Origin: Theodoxus fluviatilis
Taxonomy: Eukaryota; Mollusca; Gastropoda; Cycloneritida; Neritidae
Assembly: GCA_034096865.1 (NCBI GenBank)
Contig: JAWQFJ010001307.1
Span: 152,619-216,618 of the forward strand
DNA: 64,000 nt
Direction of reading: 5' to 3'
Shown here: positions 10,440 to 35,280 of the stretch, one piece after another
How the letters are laid out: every line of letters starts with the position of its first letter
Numbering within the stretch: position 1 is the stretch's first letter
Notes under the pieces: model-generated
Database searches by the model: none
Seen by the model: only the letters and a program-made list of their open reading frames with translations
Told to the model about the DNA's origin: nothing
Position numbers and translations under genes: made by a program

Positions 10440-12949
10440 GACCCCCTAAACACCCCCCGACACACCAAGGGGTAGGGGGACCTTGAAGACTCGATAGGAT
10501 GGAAGTGTCAGGACCTAGCACACACTTCCAAAGCAGAACGGGCTCAGCCGTTTTGATTCTACAAGTGGTTGAAAGGTTCAAGCTCTAGACCTTTATCCGT
10601 GGTAGGTTCAAAAGTGTCAGGTTCCTGAAGTATCCTCTTGTGATCCTAGTCGTCTGCGTTTCAGATTTCCGAATGCTACTTCAATTCCAACAATGAAGCT
10701 TCCACAAATCCCAAGTCTCCACCTCTGAAACAAAGCTGTCACCCCGTTCGACTGCCGAAACAAAGAAATGTTCACACGTCTTGGGCACACACACAGGTCA
10801 GACCATAGTCAGCAGACGGTCTAGCACGAACTGAAGTGACAGGCTGTCGATTGCTATCTTTAAAACAACACGCTTTTCAAGCCCTCCTCCGCATTCCAGA
10901 GGCATGATGAACCCGGTGTGGACTGGGTCACCCCTGGGGTGAACACTGCCCACCTGTCTCCCACTGTCAGGCTGCTGGTACCGCCCCAGGGTAAGGGGTG
11001 TGGGGTTAAGTGGCTCTGATCACATCCACGCTGGACACCAGTCACGGTGCGACAGGTCGCTCTCTAGCAACTACCGTTTCCAGTTGCAAGCGGAGCAGTC
11101 CTGCCTTGCAACTTGTGCTACTGGCTTTCCCTGACTGCCAGCTGACACAGGAGCCTTGTCGCTGCAGGCCTTCTAATCTCCACCATTAATTACTGGATGG
11201 AAAAACCATGTAGGACACAAGGCGCACATCTGCCAAATGCCTCAGCAACCTCAACACATTTGTACTATATATCCAATAAATAGGAAAATAAAAAGTACGT
11301 CAATATCTTAAGCCGGCTCCATTTTCAAATCTGGTTTTCAAAGTCCGACTTTGCAAAGAAAGTATTCCCAAGCACACGGAGGGGCAGAGCTCAGCTAGAA
11401 AGATAGAGGTGACAATAACGCTTTATTCGGCAACCCGTAACAATGATGCTTCAGGTGAAAAGATTCACACTCTGAGCGTGTTGTACATACAATCACACAG
11501 CTACACACTTGGCTTATTTTTCTTTTCTCTTTAAAAAAATTGTTCTGTGGGGGGAAACAAGATCAAAATCATCGATATTCCGATCTTTATCATTCGGCGC
11601 TAAAACGACACTGACCGACTTCCTCCTTTCAGGGACAACGACTCCCCACACAACACAACGGGGCTGCTTCACGCTGGCGCCTCCATTCGCAGCCGATGCC
11701 CCCTGAAGGACGCCACCAGGGGATCACGTTCGGATATGGGGACCTTTCACGGTGGAGCCGGACTGGTGACTTCTTGACTTTCCATTCACGCCAGACGTAG
11801 CGTGGCGACACGACAAAGTCGAGATCTTTTCAGCGGAACCTCAGCGTTTCTGCAGCAGGCCTTCAGGCAGCGATCCTGGGGCCCCTCTGTTGATATCAGA
11901 TAGGGGTGTTCCTAACCTTTCGCTCGCCTGTGCCTTTCAGATAGAGTGCCAGGGCTCTCGTCTCCACAGTTTCCTCACAAAGTAGGGCTTAGAGGATCCA
12001 TGCATACTCGCTTCGACGTCAATGCAGGCTGTTACAACTCTCTAATGTCACCTGTCTGGATATCACAGGTTGGGGATGCTACACTCTGAATGGAACTCGT
12101 AATAAAAACTGCATACAGGGTGGTGCACTATTTGTTGCTGTCGTCGTCTGCTTCTTACGATTGCTTGCTTGCCAGCGAAAGCCGCTGACGCAACAGCTAC
12201 GACGGGACTTGAATGGGGACACGGTTTACGAGGTCGTGTCGTGTCCGTCGGAGCGTGCCCTGAGCAACAAAGCGAGGCAGACCTCTTCCTCACAGCAGAG
12301 ATCTAGACGGTCTCACGAGCAAATGACAGTGAAGCCGGCGTGTCCAAGGCGCCCAGCGTTAAGGAAGCTTCTGTCAATGCAGGAATGCACTCCAGTCGGT
12401 ACGTCACAACAGATGCTAGTCTGCAGCTGACCTTTCATGTCCGCGGCAATCTGTCACTCCTTCTAATGACTCTACAGTCACAGGATGCGTAGAAGCGGAG
12501 AGATGTAATTTTCTGAAGGGAAGAGTAAACAACGTCGACGCCAAACAAGGACTTGTGTTGCACACGAGCACCTTCTGGAGAGTACACCGCGTACCTACTG
12601 CCCTGTCACGTCGATTAGGATTGCAGTGACACAAAGGCGATCGGTGCCGAGTATCTACGAACAGATACGAGCAGAGGGCCTAGGATTGGACCTCGCCAGG
12701 ACGAGTAGACACCAAAAGGCCAAAGAGATCTGCGTTGGCTGCGGTGAATGCAGCATGTGGGTTCCGAGAAGTCAATGAAAAGTGAAAGTCACACACAGCT
12801 GAACACCTAAATAACACGCAGGGGACATTTCTCACCACATTTCGTCTCGGTATGTAAGCAGACCTCGTGGACAATGTATCAGCTCAAATCTGACCGTCCT
12901 GGCAGCATCTTATCCGCAGCGAAGAGCTTCTCGCTTCTCGCCATGTGCC
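10440..12949. other. No recognised gene
   Basis: No frame here resembles a known family. On the minus strand an AATAAA word lies in a GAATAAAGCG context near 11420, which could be a poly(A) signal but has no gene attached. Confidence 0.4.
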
Positions 12950-13705
12950 GTGATGTTCTGCAAAAGTTACTGCCTTGAAAAGCCGGCTCTGGCTGTAAGA
13001 AGGTTCAAATTAGCCTCACGATTTCAGGATCATCAGACTATCGGTGGGAGGTGCTGTCTCATGTGTGGTCCGTGCCAGCGTAGAACTGCCGTGGTCAAAA
13101 TGGACCCTTGTCACGCCAAGTTCGATCTGCAGCCCTCCTCACCAATGCGTCCTCAAACAGCTATTCGTGTTGCACAGGAATTGACAGACAGCCCGACTGC
13201 TCCGATGTTCGAAATCGCTTCGAGCCCGTGTTTGAACTGTTGCAGGCAGACAGAACGGTACTCTGATCACTCCAGTCACCGCTCCGAAGACGGAAGTGAT
13301 TTTCGCGGAAACACAGCCATACAACGGCTATCTCAGCTTCTCCGCTGTCAGTGCATTCGTCACTCGCTACCATCTGTCAAAGTAAAGCGGGTACGGGTGG
13401 CGATATCACTGGAGGGGTGGGCAGGTGGTGGGGTAGGCGGGAAGCAGGCACGGAGGGGCTCCTCTGAATGGCAGCAGGCCCTTCCTCTGTCGGAAAGTCT
13501 GGGAACTGGTGTGGACCTCTCGTCCCGCCACCCGCATGTCAACACACCCGATGCGTCGTCTTTTCACCCCAAGCCCCGACCCCCGCACACACCGGCACGC
13601 ACAAAGCGGCGACTAGGAACGACAGTGAGTCAGCCCTCTCTCACACGGCATGCAGTCAGCCCTGCTGACACGCGGCAGGCTGGCAGACTGACCGAGTGGG
13701 ACTGA
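12950..13705 (+). CDS. Orphan 251-codon open frame, doubtful
   Basis: This is the longest open frame in the window not built from simple repeats. It is Ser/Arg/Pro/Cys-rich with paired cysteines (CCLMCGPC near residues 35-42; CLNCC near 97-101). It has no recognisable domain, signal peptide or membrane segment, and the last third is low-complexity. It lies in a GC-rich stretch (12.9-14.5 kb) where long chance frames are more likely, and several overlapping frames are open on the other strand. It could be a first exon or CpG-rich promoter-proximal sequence. I do not recognise it. Confidence 0.12.
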   Translation: MMFCKSYCLEKPALAVRRFKLASRFQDHQTIGGRCCLMCGPCQRRTAVVKMDPCHAKFDLQPSSPMRPQTAIRVAQELTDSPTAPMFEIASSPCLNCCRQTERYSDHSSHRSEDGSDFRGNTAIQRLSQLLRCQCIRHSLPSVKVKRVRVAISLEGWAGGGVGGKQARRGSSEWQQALPLSESLGTGVDLSSRHPHVNTPDASSFHPKPRPPHTPARTKRRLGTTVSQPSLTRHAVSPADTRQAGRLTEWD

Positions 13706-14740
13706 CTGGGTGAAGTGGAGGGGCAGGGCAGGGCAAGAGGGGCGGACTCCACTTGCTACACCGCTGTGGAGCAGACAGCGGCGAGCGTGGCATGGCTATG
13801 CTCCACTGGCGTGCCTGGGAGCTACGAGCGCCAGGGCGACCTCTGACATGAAGGTCAACTTGTGTAAGCCGAGAGTGGCCTTGCCCCCACGGCCTGTCCT
13901 GCCCCGCCCCTCTGTTTTTCTTCAACATGTCCACCCTCCCCCTCCTCAAGTCAACTGTGGCGAGTCCATGGCCCCTCCCTGAGCTTCCAGCACCGTGTAA
14001 CTGCTTCTTTCGCACTTTGATTCCTATTCCGAACATTCTTCGCCGCCCTTCAGATGATCTCAAGGCTCACCCCAGGGCTTCTCTCACGACCACATCTCTG
14101 TCCCATTCACCTTGGCCTCAAAGAACTCCCCCAGCCCATCTCCCGCCCTGCTCTGTCCCCTTCATCCTTTCACAAAGCAGTTCTCACCCTTTCCAACCCA
14201 TCGCTGCCCCAACCACGTGGTCACCCCTCCTATCTGATCCCTAATCCCCATTTCCACCTCTCACTCTTTATGCCTCCACCCCGAACCCCTCTACCGCCCC
14301 CCCCCCCCCCTAATGTGCAGGGCGTCACCTTTCCCTGTGGGGCGTATCGATGTTGGACGGTGTCCATATCACGCTTGTCGTTCCTGGCATTGCTCTCTGA
14401 ATGAGTCAGAGAGACAGACGTCAGACGTTGCGTGCCGGGCCTCTAATCGCTTTGCCTGCGTCCACGCTGTGTACGTATGCTGCTGTACGTGTGATATCAG
14501 TCCTGGGTGGAGTCGGCCTCAACTCCCACCTTTGACCCATCTCGTGCTCCCTCTCACGCCACGTCACGTCACCCATCACATACTAGTCACTATGCATACT
14601 GTAGTCAGATGCATCATCTTGTTGTTTCAGTTCCCGATTCGAAAATGACGTGAGAATAAAATACAAACTATGGGCTAATCAGATTCAATGAATAAATAAT
14701 TTTAGTTATACAGCCTATCAGCCTATTAACCACAACATCG
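13706..14740. other. C-rich sequence, no recognised gene
   Basis: Pyrimidine-rich on the plus strand from about 13900 to 14310, including a 14-C run near 14300. Proline-rich frames here follow from composition. Confidence 0.4.
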
Positions 14741-14840
14741 CTAGAGCTGCTGAAAGTCAAGTCACGGTTTCTCTGGTTATTTGCCTTGTACGAATTGCGT
14801 GGGGAGACGCAGTGGTTCTACAATTACCCCCAACCCACAG
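14741..14840 (+). repeat. Dispersed repeat, copy 1
   Basis: About 100 bp align with 51752-51857 in the same orientation. Shared words include CTAGAG, GTTATT, ACGAATTGC, GGGA followed by GCGCAGTG or ACGCAGTG, and CCCACA at the end. The copies are diverged but collinear. No tRNA-like promoter boxes or terminal inverted repeats are evident, so the class is unknown. Confidence 0.55.
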
Positions 14841-15280
14841 AAAGAGGGCTGATTAGAGACCGAGGATATAAACCTTTTGAAGATGATCATCAAGGCGCAT
14901 TTCAATGATAACCAGAAATATTTAGAAATGTGCAATTCGGAACTATCGCATATCAAAATGATATTGTAGTTCATAAATGATTTTGGACTCATTACTACAA
15001 CTTCAGAATTCCTACCAAAGCGCTTTCTGGCTAGAAGTCACCACGCTGCAGGTTGGGGAACAGAGAAGAAAACAAAAACAATATCACATCCACATTCCTT
15101 CATCCCAAACTGCCCATTCCCCCACCCTCACCATCCCGGGGCAGACCCTGGGCATCTGCAATCCTCCCTGCCTGCACCACAGAGTGAGGCTTGTCTCACC
15201 TCTGCCCATCCATCAACCGGGTCTGTCTGGGTCGACGTGAGTCCATCATCACTGGTCACCTTTCTGACCCTGCCCACCCC

Positions 15281-15440
15281 CCACCTTTCCTTAACACACA
15301 CACCCTCCCCCTCGCACCCCAACCCCTTCCCTTACCTCCCAACCCCTCTCCACACCCACCTTTCCTTCACACACACACACACACACACACACTCGCACCC
15401 CAACCCCTTCCCTTACTTCCCAACCCTACTCCACACCACC
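15281..15440 (+). repeat. ~80-bp tandem duplication with CA core
   Basis: CTCGCACCCCAACCCCTTCC at 15311 recurs at 15392. Both copies are preceded by CACCTTTCCTT plus a CA run, and the second CA run (15369-15392) is expanded. The result is two C-rich copies about 80 bp apart. Confidence 0.8.
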
Positions 15441-16574
15441 ACTGCATTTGTTCCTCCTCCTCCCCTCGCTTCTCATCTCTGTGGCGACGTGGTGTCGGCA
15501 TTCCATCATCTCCCGATGCTGTCAGCTCCCGGCATTGAGTCTGGGTCAGTTAGCGGGTCCCTCCCTTTATCATCTCTCCCTCCCGCACAACTAACTGCGA
15601 TGGATCACACACAGTCCCCGGAAAAGATGTCGGTCGAACCAGCTTGGTTTACTTCATGCTCCAGAATTTTCGGTTTTCCTCAAAACTGGAAGAGAATTTG
15701 TTAATGATACCGTGAGCATAGTTCACAAGAGAATTCATATTTTCCTGCACGGCACTGAGGTAGCCGCTCGTGAAATTCCGTCGGTGACTATTGGAGCAAC
15801 AAACTCGAATAGCAAAGGCGCAACTGAAAAATGGGATCACTCTCATTTCGAGACAGCAGTGAACAAGCGACAACCACGGTAATAAACCGACACAACTTCT
15901 CAGGCTGCAGAAATGGTCAATGTAATTCTCAGCAACTATGAGCAAGCGTTCCGCAGCCTAGGCCGGCATTGTGAGCCAAATTGCTTTGCTGTGCACAACT
16001 CAGAACGGGAGTCCTGCACCAGTAGGCCTCTCTCAGGCATTCATCCGTCTTTGTTAAATACTTTCTACGGTATACTCCGACAGAGATTATCCCATGAAAA
16101 AGTTCCATAGCTCTTTATCCTCCATATTTCTATCACACTCACCGCTTCCTCTGTTTTTCTCTCTTTTTTCCTTTGAAAACACTTCTTTCCAAGAGGAGTT
16201 TAGTCTTTCGGTGAGGAGGAAACTCAAACCATGAAACAGCATATAATCAGGAGAAACGGGTAAAAGTAGTGGCGTTATATATAGCGACATATCATCCTAT
16301 CTACATCTCAAAACACTTTCCACCTCAATCCCCTCTGAGCATCACGCCTCTTGATTAATCCTTTCCTGGCGAAAATTTCCAACTTTGAGCAATAGAGACA
16401 GGAAGCATACGGCAGGCAAGGTAATGACGCCCTCTCCGGAGAGTGCTCATACATTATGCAAGCTCATTGCCGCATCCAGTCTGCCGTCACTGCCCTCCCA
16501 GGTACCCGGTTCTACATGTACTCCTGGGTGGCAAGGGGTGCTGACAGCAGAGCCAGTTCCACTGAAAGGAACTG

Positions 16575-16712
16575 TGAAGCACCTGTCAGGACTGCCAGGG
16601 TCCTGTCTGCAGACTCGGTGTGAAGCACCTGTCAGAACTGCCAGGGTCCTGTCTGCAGACTCGGTGTGAAGCACCTGTCAGAACTGCCAGGGTCCTGTCT
16701 GCAGACTCGGTG
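16575..16712 (+). repeat. 46-bp tandem repeat, three copies
   Basis: Three abutting 46-bp units (16575-16620, 16621-16666, 16667-16712) begin TGAAGCACCTGTCAG and end GCAGACTCGGTG. The second and third are identical and the first differs at one base. Near-identity implies recent duplication. The repeat immediately precedes a long (GT)n(GA)n tract. Confidence 0.97.
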
Positions 16713-16767
16713 GGAGGCACAGCCTGGGGCAACAATGCCTTTCTGCTGTATTGGGATTGCCGGGAAA

Positions 16768-16901
<134 letters not shown>

Positions 16902-16993
16902 GTCAGGCAGATATGCATGCACACACGCCAGCACGCAGACACAGACACGCACACACACACAAACACACATACACACACACACACACACACACA

Positions 16994-18148
16994 GTCTTAA
17001 CGAATGCGCACATACATGTCAGCATGTCTGAGTATATATTCGTATCTGTACGCATGTAGATGCATGTAAGCAAAGAATGGGAAGGTGCATTTGCGAAAGT
17101 AGATGTCTGAAGTTTTTGGCAAAAAGAAATGATATGCTATTTACAAATTTGTCCAATTCATATGGTTCACATTCAGTTTTGAGCAGATGAAAAAAGTTTC
17201 GATTTTATTACTACAATTCTGCCAGGGATTCTCATTTTAAAAAAGATCCGACCCTCTTTTCATACAATGAAGCACAGTCATAATGTAAATATTTTCATTA
17301 AGTCGGTAAGTGACAGTTCATGCTGAGTTGTGTTGGAAATTCTGGAAAAAAAGAGCTCATTGCAAGGCAGTTTCAATGCCAGTGGGCGAAAAGAGAATAA
17401 AATCAGCCACCTCACAATCAGATGGATACAAAGTTGATTGCATAAATGCTCATACAAAATCATAATGCAAAATACTGCATTGGAATTGGTAACAGGTTAG
17501 AGGGTAAAAAAAGAAACCACGTGACAAACGATTCCAGTATGTACCTGGCCATCTGACAATCTGCTGGCAAGATCATAATGTCTGTCTGTTCAGGAGCATG
17601 CATGCACACAGCGACTACAGCTCACTTAGGCATCAGACAGTTGGCAGATAGGCAGGTACCACGCTAGCAACTAGGCATTGACAACAATGCCACTACATCC
17701 ATCATTTGGCCTATGCATTGGGCAGACTTCTCAGCGCACAAAGCTGGAATCCGGCAGAATGACAGGTAGGCAACATACATAGGGAGATGATTGCAAGTAG
17801 GCAGGAAGGTACGTAAGTAGCATAAAACAAGGTGTATATAATAAGCAAATAAAGTTTTTAAAGTAACAAAACTGATGATCCTGAATCCTGTTGCAAAATG
17901 TTCGAATCGTAGCTGATAATTATAGAGAACACGACAAAATGTAAAATCCTCTCTGATCATTTTGAAACTTATCCCTAACGTTGCAAGAACTAGTGTTTCC
18001 TGACCGTGAAACCTCATGTAACCTACCATCACAATGGTTATGAATCATTTACAAGTTGGCACCACTACATCCCTCGTTATCAATAGGCTGCCTCTGGTCA
18101 ACACCCACAAACCAGAAAAACTATTCAAATATGTATTAACCTGGCGGA
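16994..18148. other. AT-rich, no recognised gene
   Basis: No supportable frame; minus-strand frames of 61 and 122 codons (17278-18032) look like chance Leu/Phe/Cys-rich translations. Confidence 0.4.
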
Positions 18149-18196
18149 AGGGGGTGGGGGTGGGTGGGGGGGGGGGTGGGGGGGGGGGGGGGGGGG
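18149..18196 (+). repeat. Poly-G-rich tract, potential G-quadruplex
   Basis: Runs of 3 to 20 G interrupted by single T. Lies downstream of the last recognised CLASP exon on the opposite strand. Confidence 0.85.
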
Positions 18197-18865
18197 AGAG
18201 ATGTCAATGGTTAAAATCAATGTTTACAAAAAGTGCATGACACATGTAATACATTTCTAAGCATACTCATTGCTAGGAAGTGACCCTGCCGAAAAGGAAC
18301 AAAGCATCTTCTGTGCTTGTTAGAGAAGGGGAAGGAGGGTTGTGAGAGCTACCAAACAGACCAGGTATTTGATGCGGGCTGCCTGAGTGAGAGCGTGTTC
18401 ACACCTGCACTGACACCTACACTCAGTGTCTGCTCACAGGACAGTGACCTCTCTAATGCTATGGAGTGGGAGGTGTGGTGGTTTCAGGCTAGTTTACACT
18501 GCTGGCGTCCACTTTGCCCCATGCTACTGAAGGTAGGGTCCAAAATTTAACAGGAATTCCAGCAGCAAACTCACTAGTCTCATCAAGGCACAGAGATTCA
18601 GGATATCTTGAGGACTTATAAATCCTTAATTACGTTGAGAAATGTCTTTTTGTCAATGGGGTGGGGATGAGATGAGGAAGACGTGGGAAAGAGGAAGCGG
18701 GGGAGGAGGACAGATTTCCTATGGTGAGAATATGGTAGTGTTACTATGTACTGACATATCGTCCATATTCGAGCCTCAATTCGCTTTACACTTTACTCTC
18801 CCTTATCAATGGGCCACATAGTTGTTTTTTAAATTTGATTTCTCTACATTAGCTTTTCTGGCCGA

Positions 18866-18957
18866 GTGGGTGTTGGACCATGGCAGACGAGACAGGGGGG
18901 AGGGGAGTGGGGTGGGTGTTGGACCGTGGCAGACGAGACAGGGGGGAGGGGAGTGGG
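18866..18957 (+). repeat. 46-bp tandem duplication
   Basis: Two units beginning GTGGGTGTTGGACC start at 18866 and 18912 and differ at one base. A third partial GTGGGTG follows at 18958. It lies just downstream of the last recognised CLASP exon (gene on the minus strand). Confidence 0.9.
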
Positions 18958-18999
18958 GTGGGTGAGTGCCCAGTACCCATGAAAAGAGTTAGTGCTTAC

Positions 19000-31382
<12,383 letters not shown>

Positions 31383-31877
31383 CTGTAACAGAGAGGAAGC
31401 CACATTTCAGGCACTGACGGCATGACAACCTTGACATTGGGACAATCCACGGAAAAAAGAAGTGAGGAACAATGACGTTATGACACATGAACTCCCAACG
31501 GTGGGCGTGAAGGAACGGCGTAGGGAATTTCACAGTTCACTGTGAGTTGCTACTCAGGTTCCCGTGTGTGAAGCAGTAGCTTCTGCTGCGTCTACAGGTT
31601 TCGAAGAAGCATTCACTCGGGGACAGGCTGCGAGTCCGTTCATACGACTATCTTCAAGATGCTAGTCTAAGAGTGAGTGAGACGGCCAACACATTCATGA
31701 GACGTAATGTATTGCATAAGGTCAAACGTTCAAAAGAGTGTTTAATTGTCTAATGATAAACCACGAACAAAGAGGAGTCAATGCTAATGGACGTTATTAT
31801 TCCAAGAACAAATATATCAGACGAGTCATACACCTTCTTTAACACATAACAGAAGCATGTCGCGCACATGTACGCAC

Positions 31878-31938
<61 letters not shown>

Positions 31939-31943
31939 ACACC
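31878..31943. repeat. (CA)n microsatellite
   Basis: About 33 CA units with one AA interruption near the end. Confidence 0.97.
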
Positions 31944-33488
31944 AATTGATTGACAGTCCAGAAGCCTTGTTGGGTGTACTATGCAGCAAGCCGGCAGATA
32001 TCTCGTTACCATCTAAGCAACCCGCCCACCTCCAGCAACACAGTAGGACGTATAATTACACTAATGACCAGCTCCCTCACCCTAGGCAAGCGTGGGACTA
32101 GGGGGAATAGTTGGACATGCAGAGCCTTCAAGCTGAACTGCCGCATAAAGACCTCAAGGCCGAGTGGACTAACACGATCCGACGGTGTGATAAGCGATAC
32201 CCAGTCCTACTGGGACAAAACAATACTCGTGCTACGCCCATCTCACAACCCCTGCAGCGTCAGGAAGAATGTTGCCAAGAGGCGAAATGCGAACAGTCGT
32301 GGGGGGTGGGGTGGGGGGAGACACGCTAAGCTGACCATAGCGGTCACTGCAACGACCAGCCAGTGGACCCAGCCTCGGGTGAGGAGTGTAGACAATGTGG
32401 ACAACCCTGCACGGTCGATAGGTTACGCACAGTCCCAGGGTGAACCACCTGCATGTGCTGCTTCGGCCGTGTGAGGCTTCCTCATTATTCATCAGACATC
32501 CATGCATATTATCTGCGTGAGGTTTTTTATTATTCATTGGACACCCACGCATACTTTCTGAACCAGGTGGAAAACCGACTGCAACCATGCGGCACCGCAG
32601 CCTGATTAACTGGTTGAGCAACCTCCACTAAAGCCAAGTTTAAAAACTCGCCTACTTCAAATTCATAGCTTTCAAGGTTGCGTGACAGCAGCAGCACGCG
32701 CCGGCCGCAAAAGCTGCACAACACACGAACACGCACGCACGCGCGCGCGTCAACACACAAATCCATGGCGGCAAGATGAAAAGAAGACAAATGAGGCAAA
32801 ATCATCAGTAGGCAACCCGAGGGTGCAACAAGGCAGGCAATACCATAACTCATCTTCCAGATAGCCTCTACTTTAGGTCAACCTCGAGTGCCCGGCACCG
32901 GTATAATTCACTCTCGGGCAAAAAGACAAACATCCAGAAGTACAGTCTGCCCCATAATTCACATGTGCTGGTGAACTCGGCCATACAAAAAGGTATGCAA
33001 GATACCAAGGCACGGGTAGGCACGGTAGGCACGGTACCCTGACCCACTAAAAAAGGGCGATTGTATGTGGTGGGCCCTTTGCTTCCTCATGACGCCTCTT
33101 CTGTAAATCAAGGTGTTGACCGAGGCTCTTAGAAGTACGAGATATTGCACTGTTCTCACAGCGCCGCCAAGTGTTCAGAGGAAGGTCAAAAGAGACCCGT
33201 AAAACACTGAGACGAAAACTCAAACGACGAGTCTGCTTTGCGCAATAAGAGCACTGCGTTCTTCTTTGCGTCATAATATCACCCAAGAGTGCAACTTTCG
33301 ACAGCATCCATATTCTCATGTTTCCCTCACATGTGCTGAAAAATTGTCGCATAAGAACACGCCTGCATTCAAATGCCAGCTGATCACAGAGGAAGATTAG
33401 ATTTTTTATATACAAATGCAAATACATTCCCTGATTTCTTTTTCTGTCGTACACACGTAATATTACCAATGCAAATCTTCACTTGGGA

Positions 33489-33495
33489 ACACACA

Positions 33496-33550
<55 letters not shown>
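33489..33550. repeat. (CA)n microsatellite
   Basis: About 31 CA units with one interruption; 115 bp before the MITE. Confidence 0.97.
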
Positions 33551-33552
<2 letters not shown>

Positions 33553-33664
33553 CCCAAGTCACAACAGTCAAAAGAAGTACATACAATCACCGTCCTGAAA
33601 CTTGTGCAATTGCGATCATCGTACCATGACAATAAAACTGCACAACGTGCCAAAGGGACCACCT

Positions 33665-33889
33665 GGGCCCGTATCCAGAACAGCGATTTATTTTAACTCC
33701 GATTTATCTCTAAACTCAGACGATTCCAACTGCCTGTTCCGCTCTCCCTTGGCTGGAAACCAGTATATATAGCAAAGCGCAACCTAGGATCCTCTGACCA
33801 GCGTGCCTTATCTAACCGATCAAGATAACCCGGGGTTAGGTGGTAAATCGAGTGTTAAAAAGATAACTCGCCGTTCTGGATACGGGCCC
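33665..33889. mobile_element. MITE, 225 bp, long terminal inverted repeats
   Basis: The left end GGGCCCGTATCCAGAACAGC is mirrored at 33868-33889 by the reverse complement of GGGCCCGTATCCAGAACGGC. Similarity continues inward (GA, TTA) for about 30 bases. No coding capacity. A clear target duplication is not visible (ACCT before, TGCA after). Short size, palindromic ends and absence of an ORF fit a non-autonomous DNA transposon; the superfamily is undetermined. Confidence 0.85.
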
Positions 33890-35140
33890 TGCAAGACATA
33901 TATTTGAAGAACTGAACTGAACTTCTGCACTGCAGTGAACTCTACTGATCCCAGACCTGCAGAAAGGAATGCCAATACCTTCAAGGAGCCAGGACACGGT
34001 AAATGAGAGGGGCCCTCCTGACCACTACACGCAACTCCAGTGGCCAGCGCTACCTGGCGGCAAAGCACAGTAATACATCACTCGCCTCCTCGTCCTATGA
34101 CAGCTTCAAGCAGGGAGTGGAGGGCCAACGTCAGTGCTGGCAACAACGAGCTTCAAGGAAAGTAGTCTGCGACGGCCTTGGTCAAAGTCATGCTGCGCAC
34201 AGCCAGCACCAGTCGCATGCCGTATTTACCTTGCAGTGATTCAAGTGACATGGGAACACGTCAAGGCAGCCCTGACCGCAGGTGATATGGACACATACTA
34301 AACTGAGGAGATTCTGCGTAAGGCAGCTCAACAAGATGGCCAGACGGCAGGTGGGTTGCAAAGTAGCTCTTCGGGGGGACAGGGGAAGCGGGACAGGAGC
34401 CGAAATAGTTAAGGAGGGAGGGGATGGGGGTGGGGGGACAAGATACGATGAAACTGGGGGAGGGGAAAAAGGAAAGCGTTGTTGGAGAAGCAGATGACCT
34501 ATAGACTGGAAATAAAACTAAGACTCTACTACACAGACACAAGACGAGGAATGAGGGCACAAAACAGACCACGCTATGAAAGGGACTTGGAGGGGGGCTG
34601 CTACTTGGGGGCTTATTAGGGGAAGGGGGTTAGGAACGGGGAAGAAATGGTGGGATGTGGGAGAAGCAAAGGGGGCGTGGAGGTGGCAAAGGTGGAAGGG
34701 AAGGGGGGGCCGGATAGCATACTAGGAAAAAAGTGATTCTCTCACTACAGCACTGAGTGGAGGAACTGGCAGGACTACAATAGCGGACGACATCATGAAG
34801 GGAGCCATCTACAACACCTGCGCGGAATGTCCAGCCCTTTAAACGTCATTCCTAAAGGACAGACCACCGAAGCAGCATCCAAGCCCTGGAACGCTGAAGA
34901 CAACAACACAAGGACAAACTCCTCTGTAAAGTTGCCCACAACGACGAACGTCACTATCCCTGTGGTTGATGAGGTCAAAGTCACAACTACAGACCTCCCT
35001 TGAACTCTCTAGACTAATGTGTAACGGTCCCTTGCCAGTTGCCTAGGGGCATACACACAGTAAGTGTTCATACACTCACAACGGGAGAGCCGTCTGACAG
35101 AAGAGAAAACTGACGAGGCAGGAGCAAACAGTGGATGAAG
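33890..35140. other. No recognised gene; purine-rich middle
   Basis: 34370-34720 is strongly G/A-rich on the plus strand. No protein-like frame. Confidence 0.4.
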
Positions 35141-35200
35141 AGGGAGGGCCTAGGGAGGGAGGGAGGGAGGGAGGGGAGGGACGGACGGACGGACGGATAC

Positions 35201-35239
<39 letters not shown>

Positions 35240-35280
35240 GATTAGAGAGAGAGAGAGAAGAGAGAGGAGAGAGAGAGAGC
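35141..35280. repeat. Compound GGGA / ACGG / GA repeat tract
   Basis: GGGA units (35141-35180), four ACGG/GGAC units (35180-35197), then interrupted GA runs to 35279. Confidence 0.9.

Larger units (their letters stand above)
31383..33664. other. Upstream of CLASP linker exon, no TOG1 exon seen
   Basis: Two CA microsatellites lie at 31878-31943 and 33489-33550, plus a short alternating CG run near 32738-32750. No TOG-like peptide is visible in the minus frames. Confidence 0.5.

Noticed and set aside
15649..15945. 98-codon minus frame with protein-like texture
   Set aside because: No motif, no good splice sites at the expected phase and no neighbouring exon.
16506..16561. Possible CLASP exon (minus; CTTTCAG acceptor, GTACCT donor, peptide GTGSAVSTP)
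   Set aside because: The only CLASP-like frame enters in phase 2, whereas the exon ending at 19000 leaves in phase 1. No intermediate exon was found.
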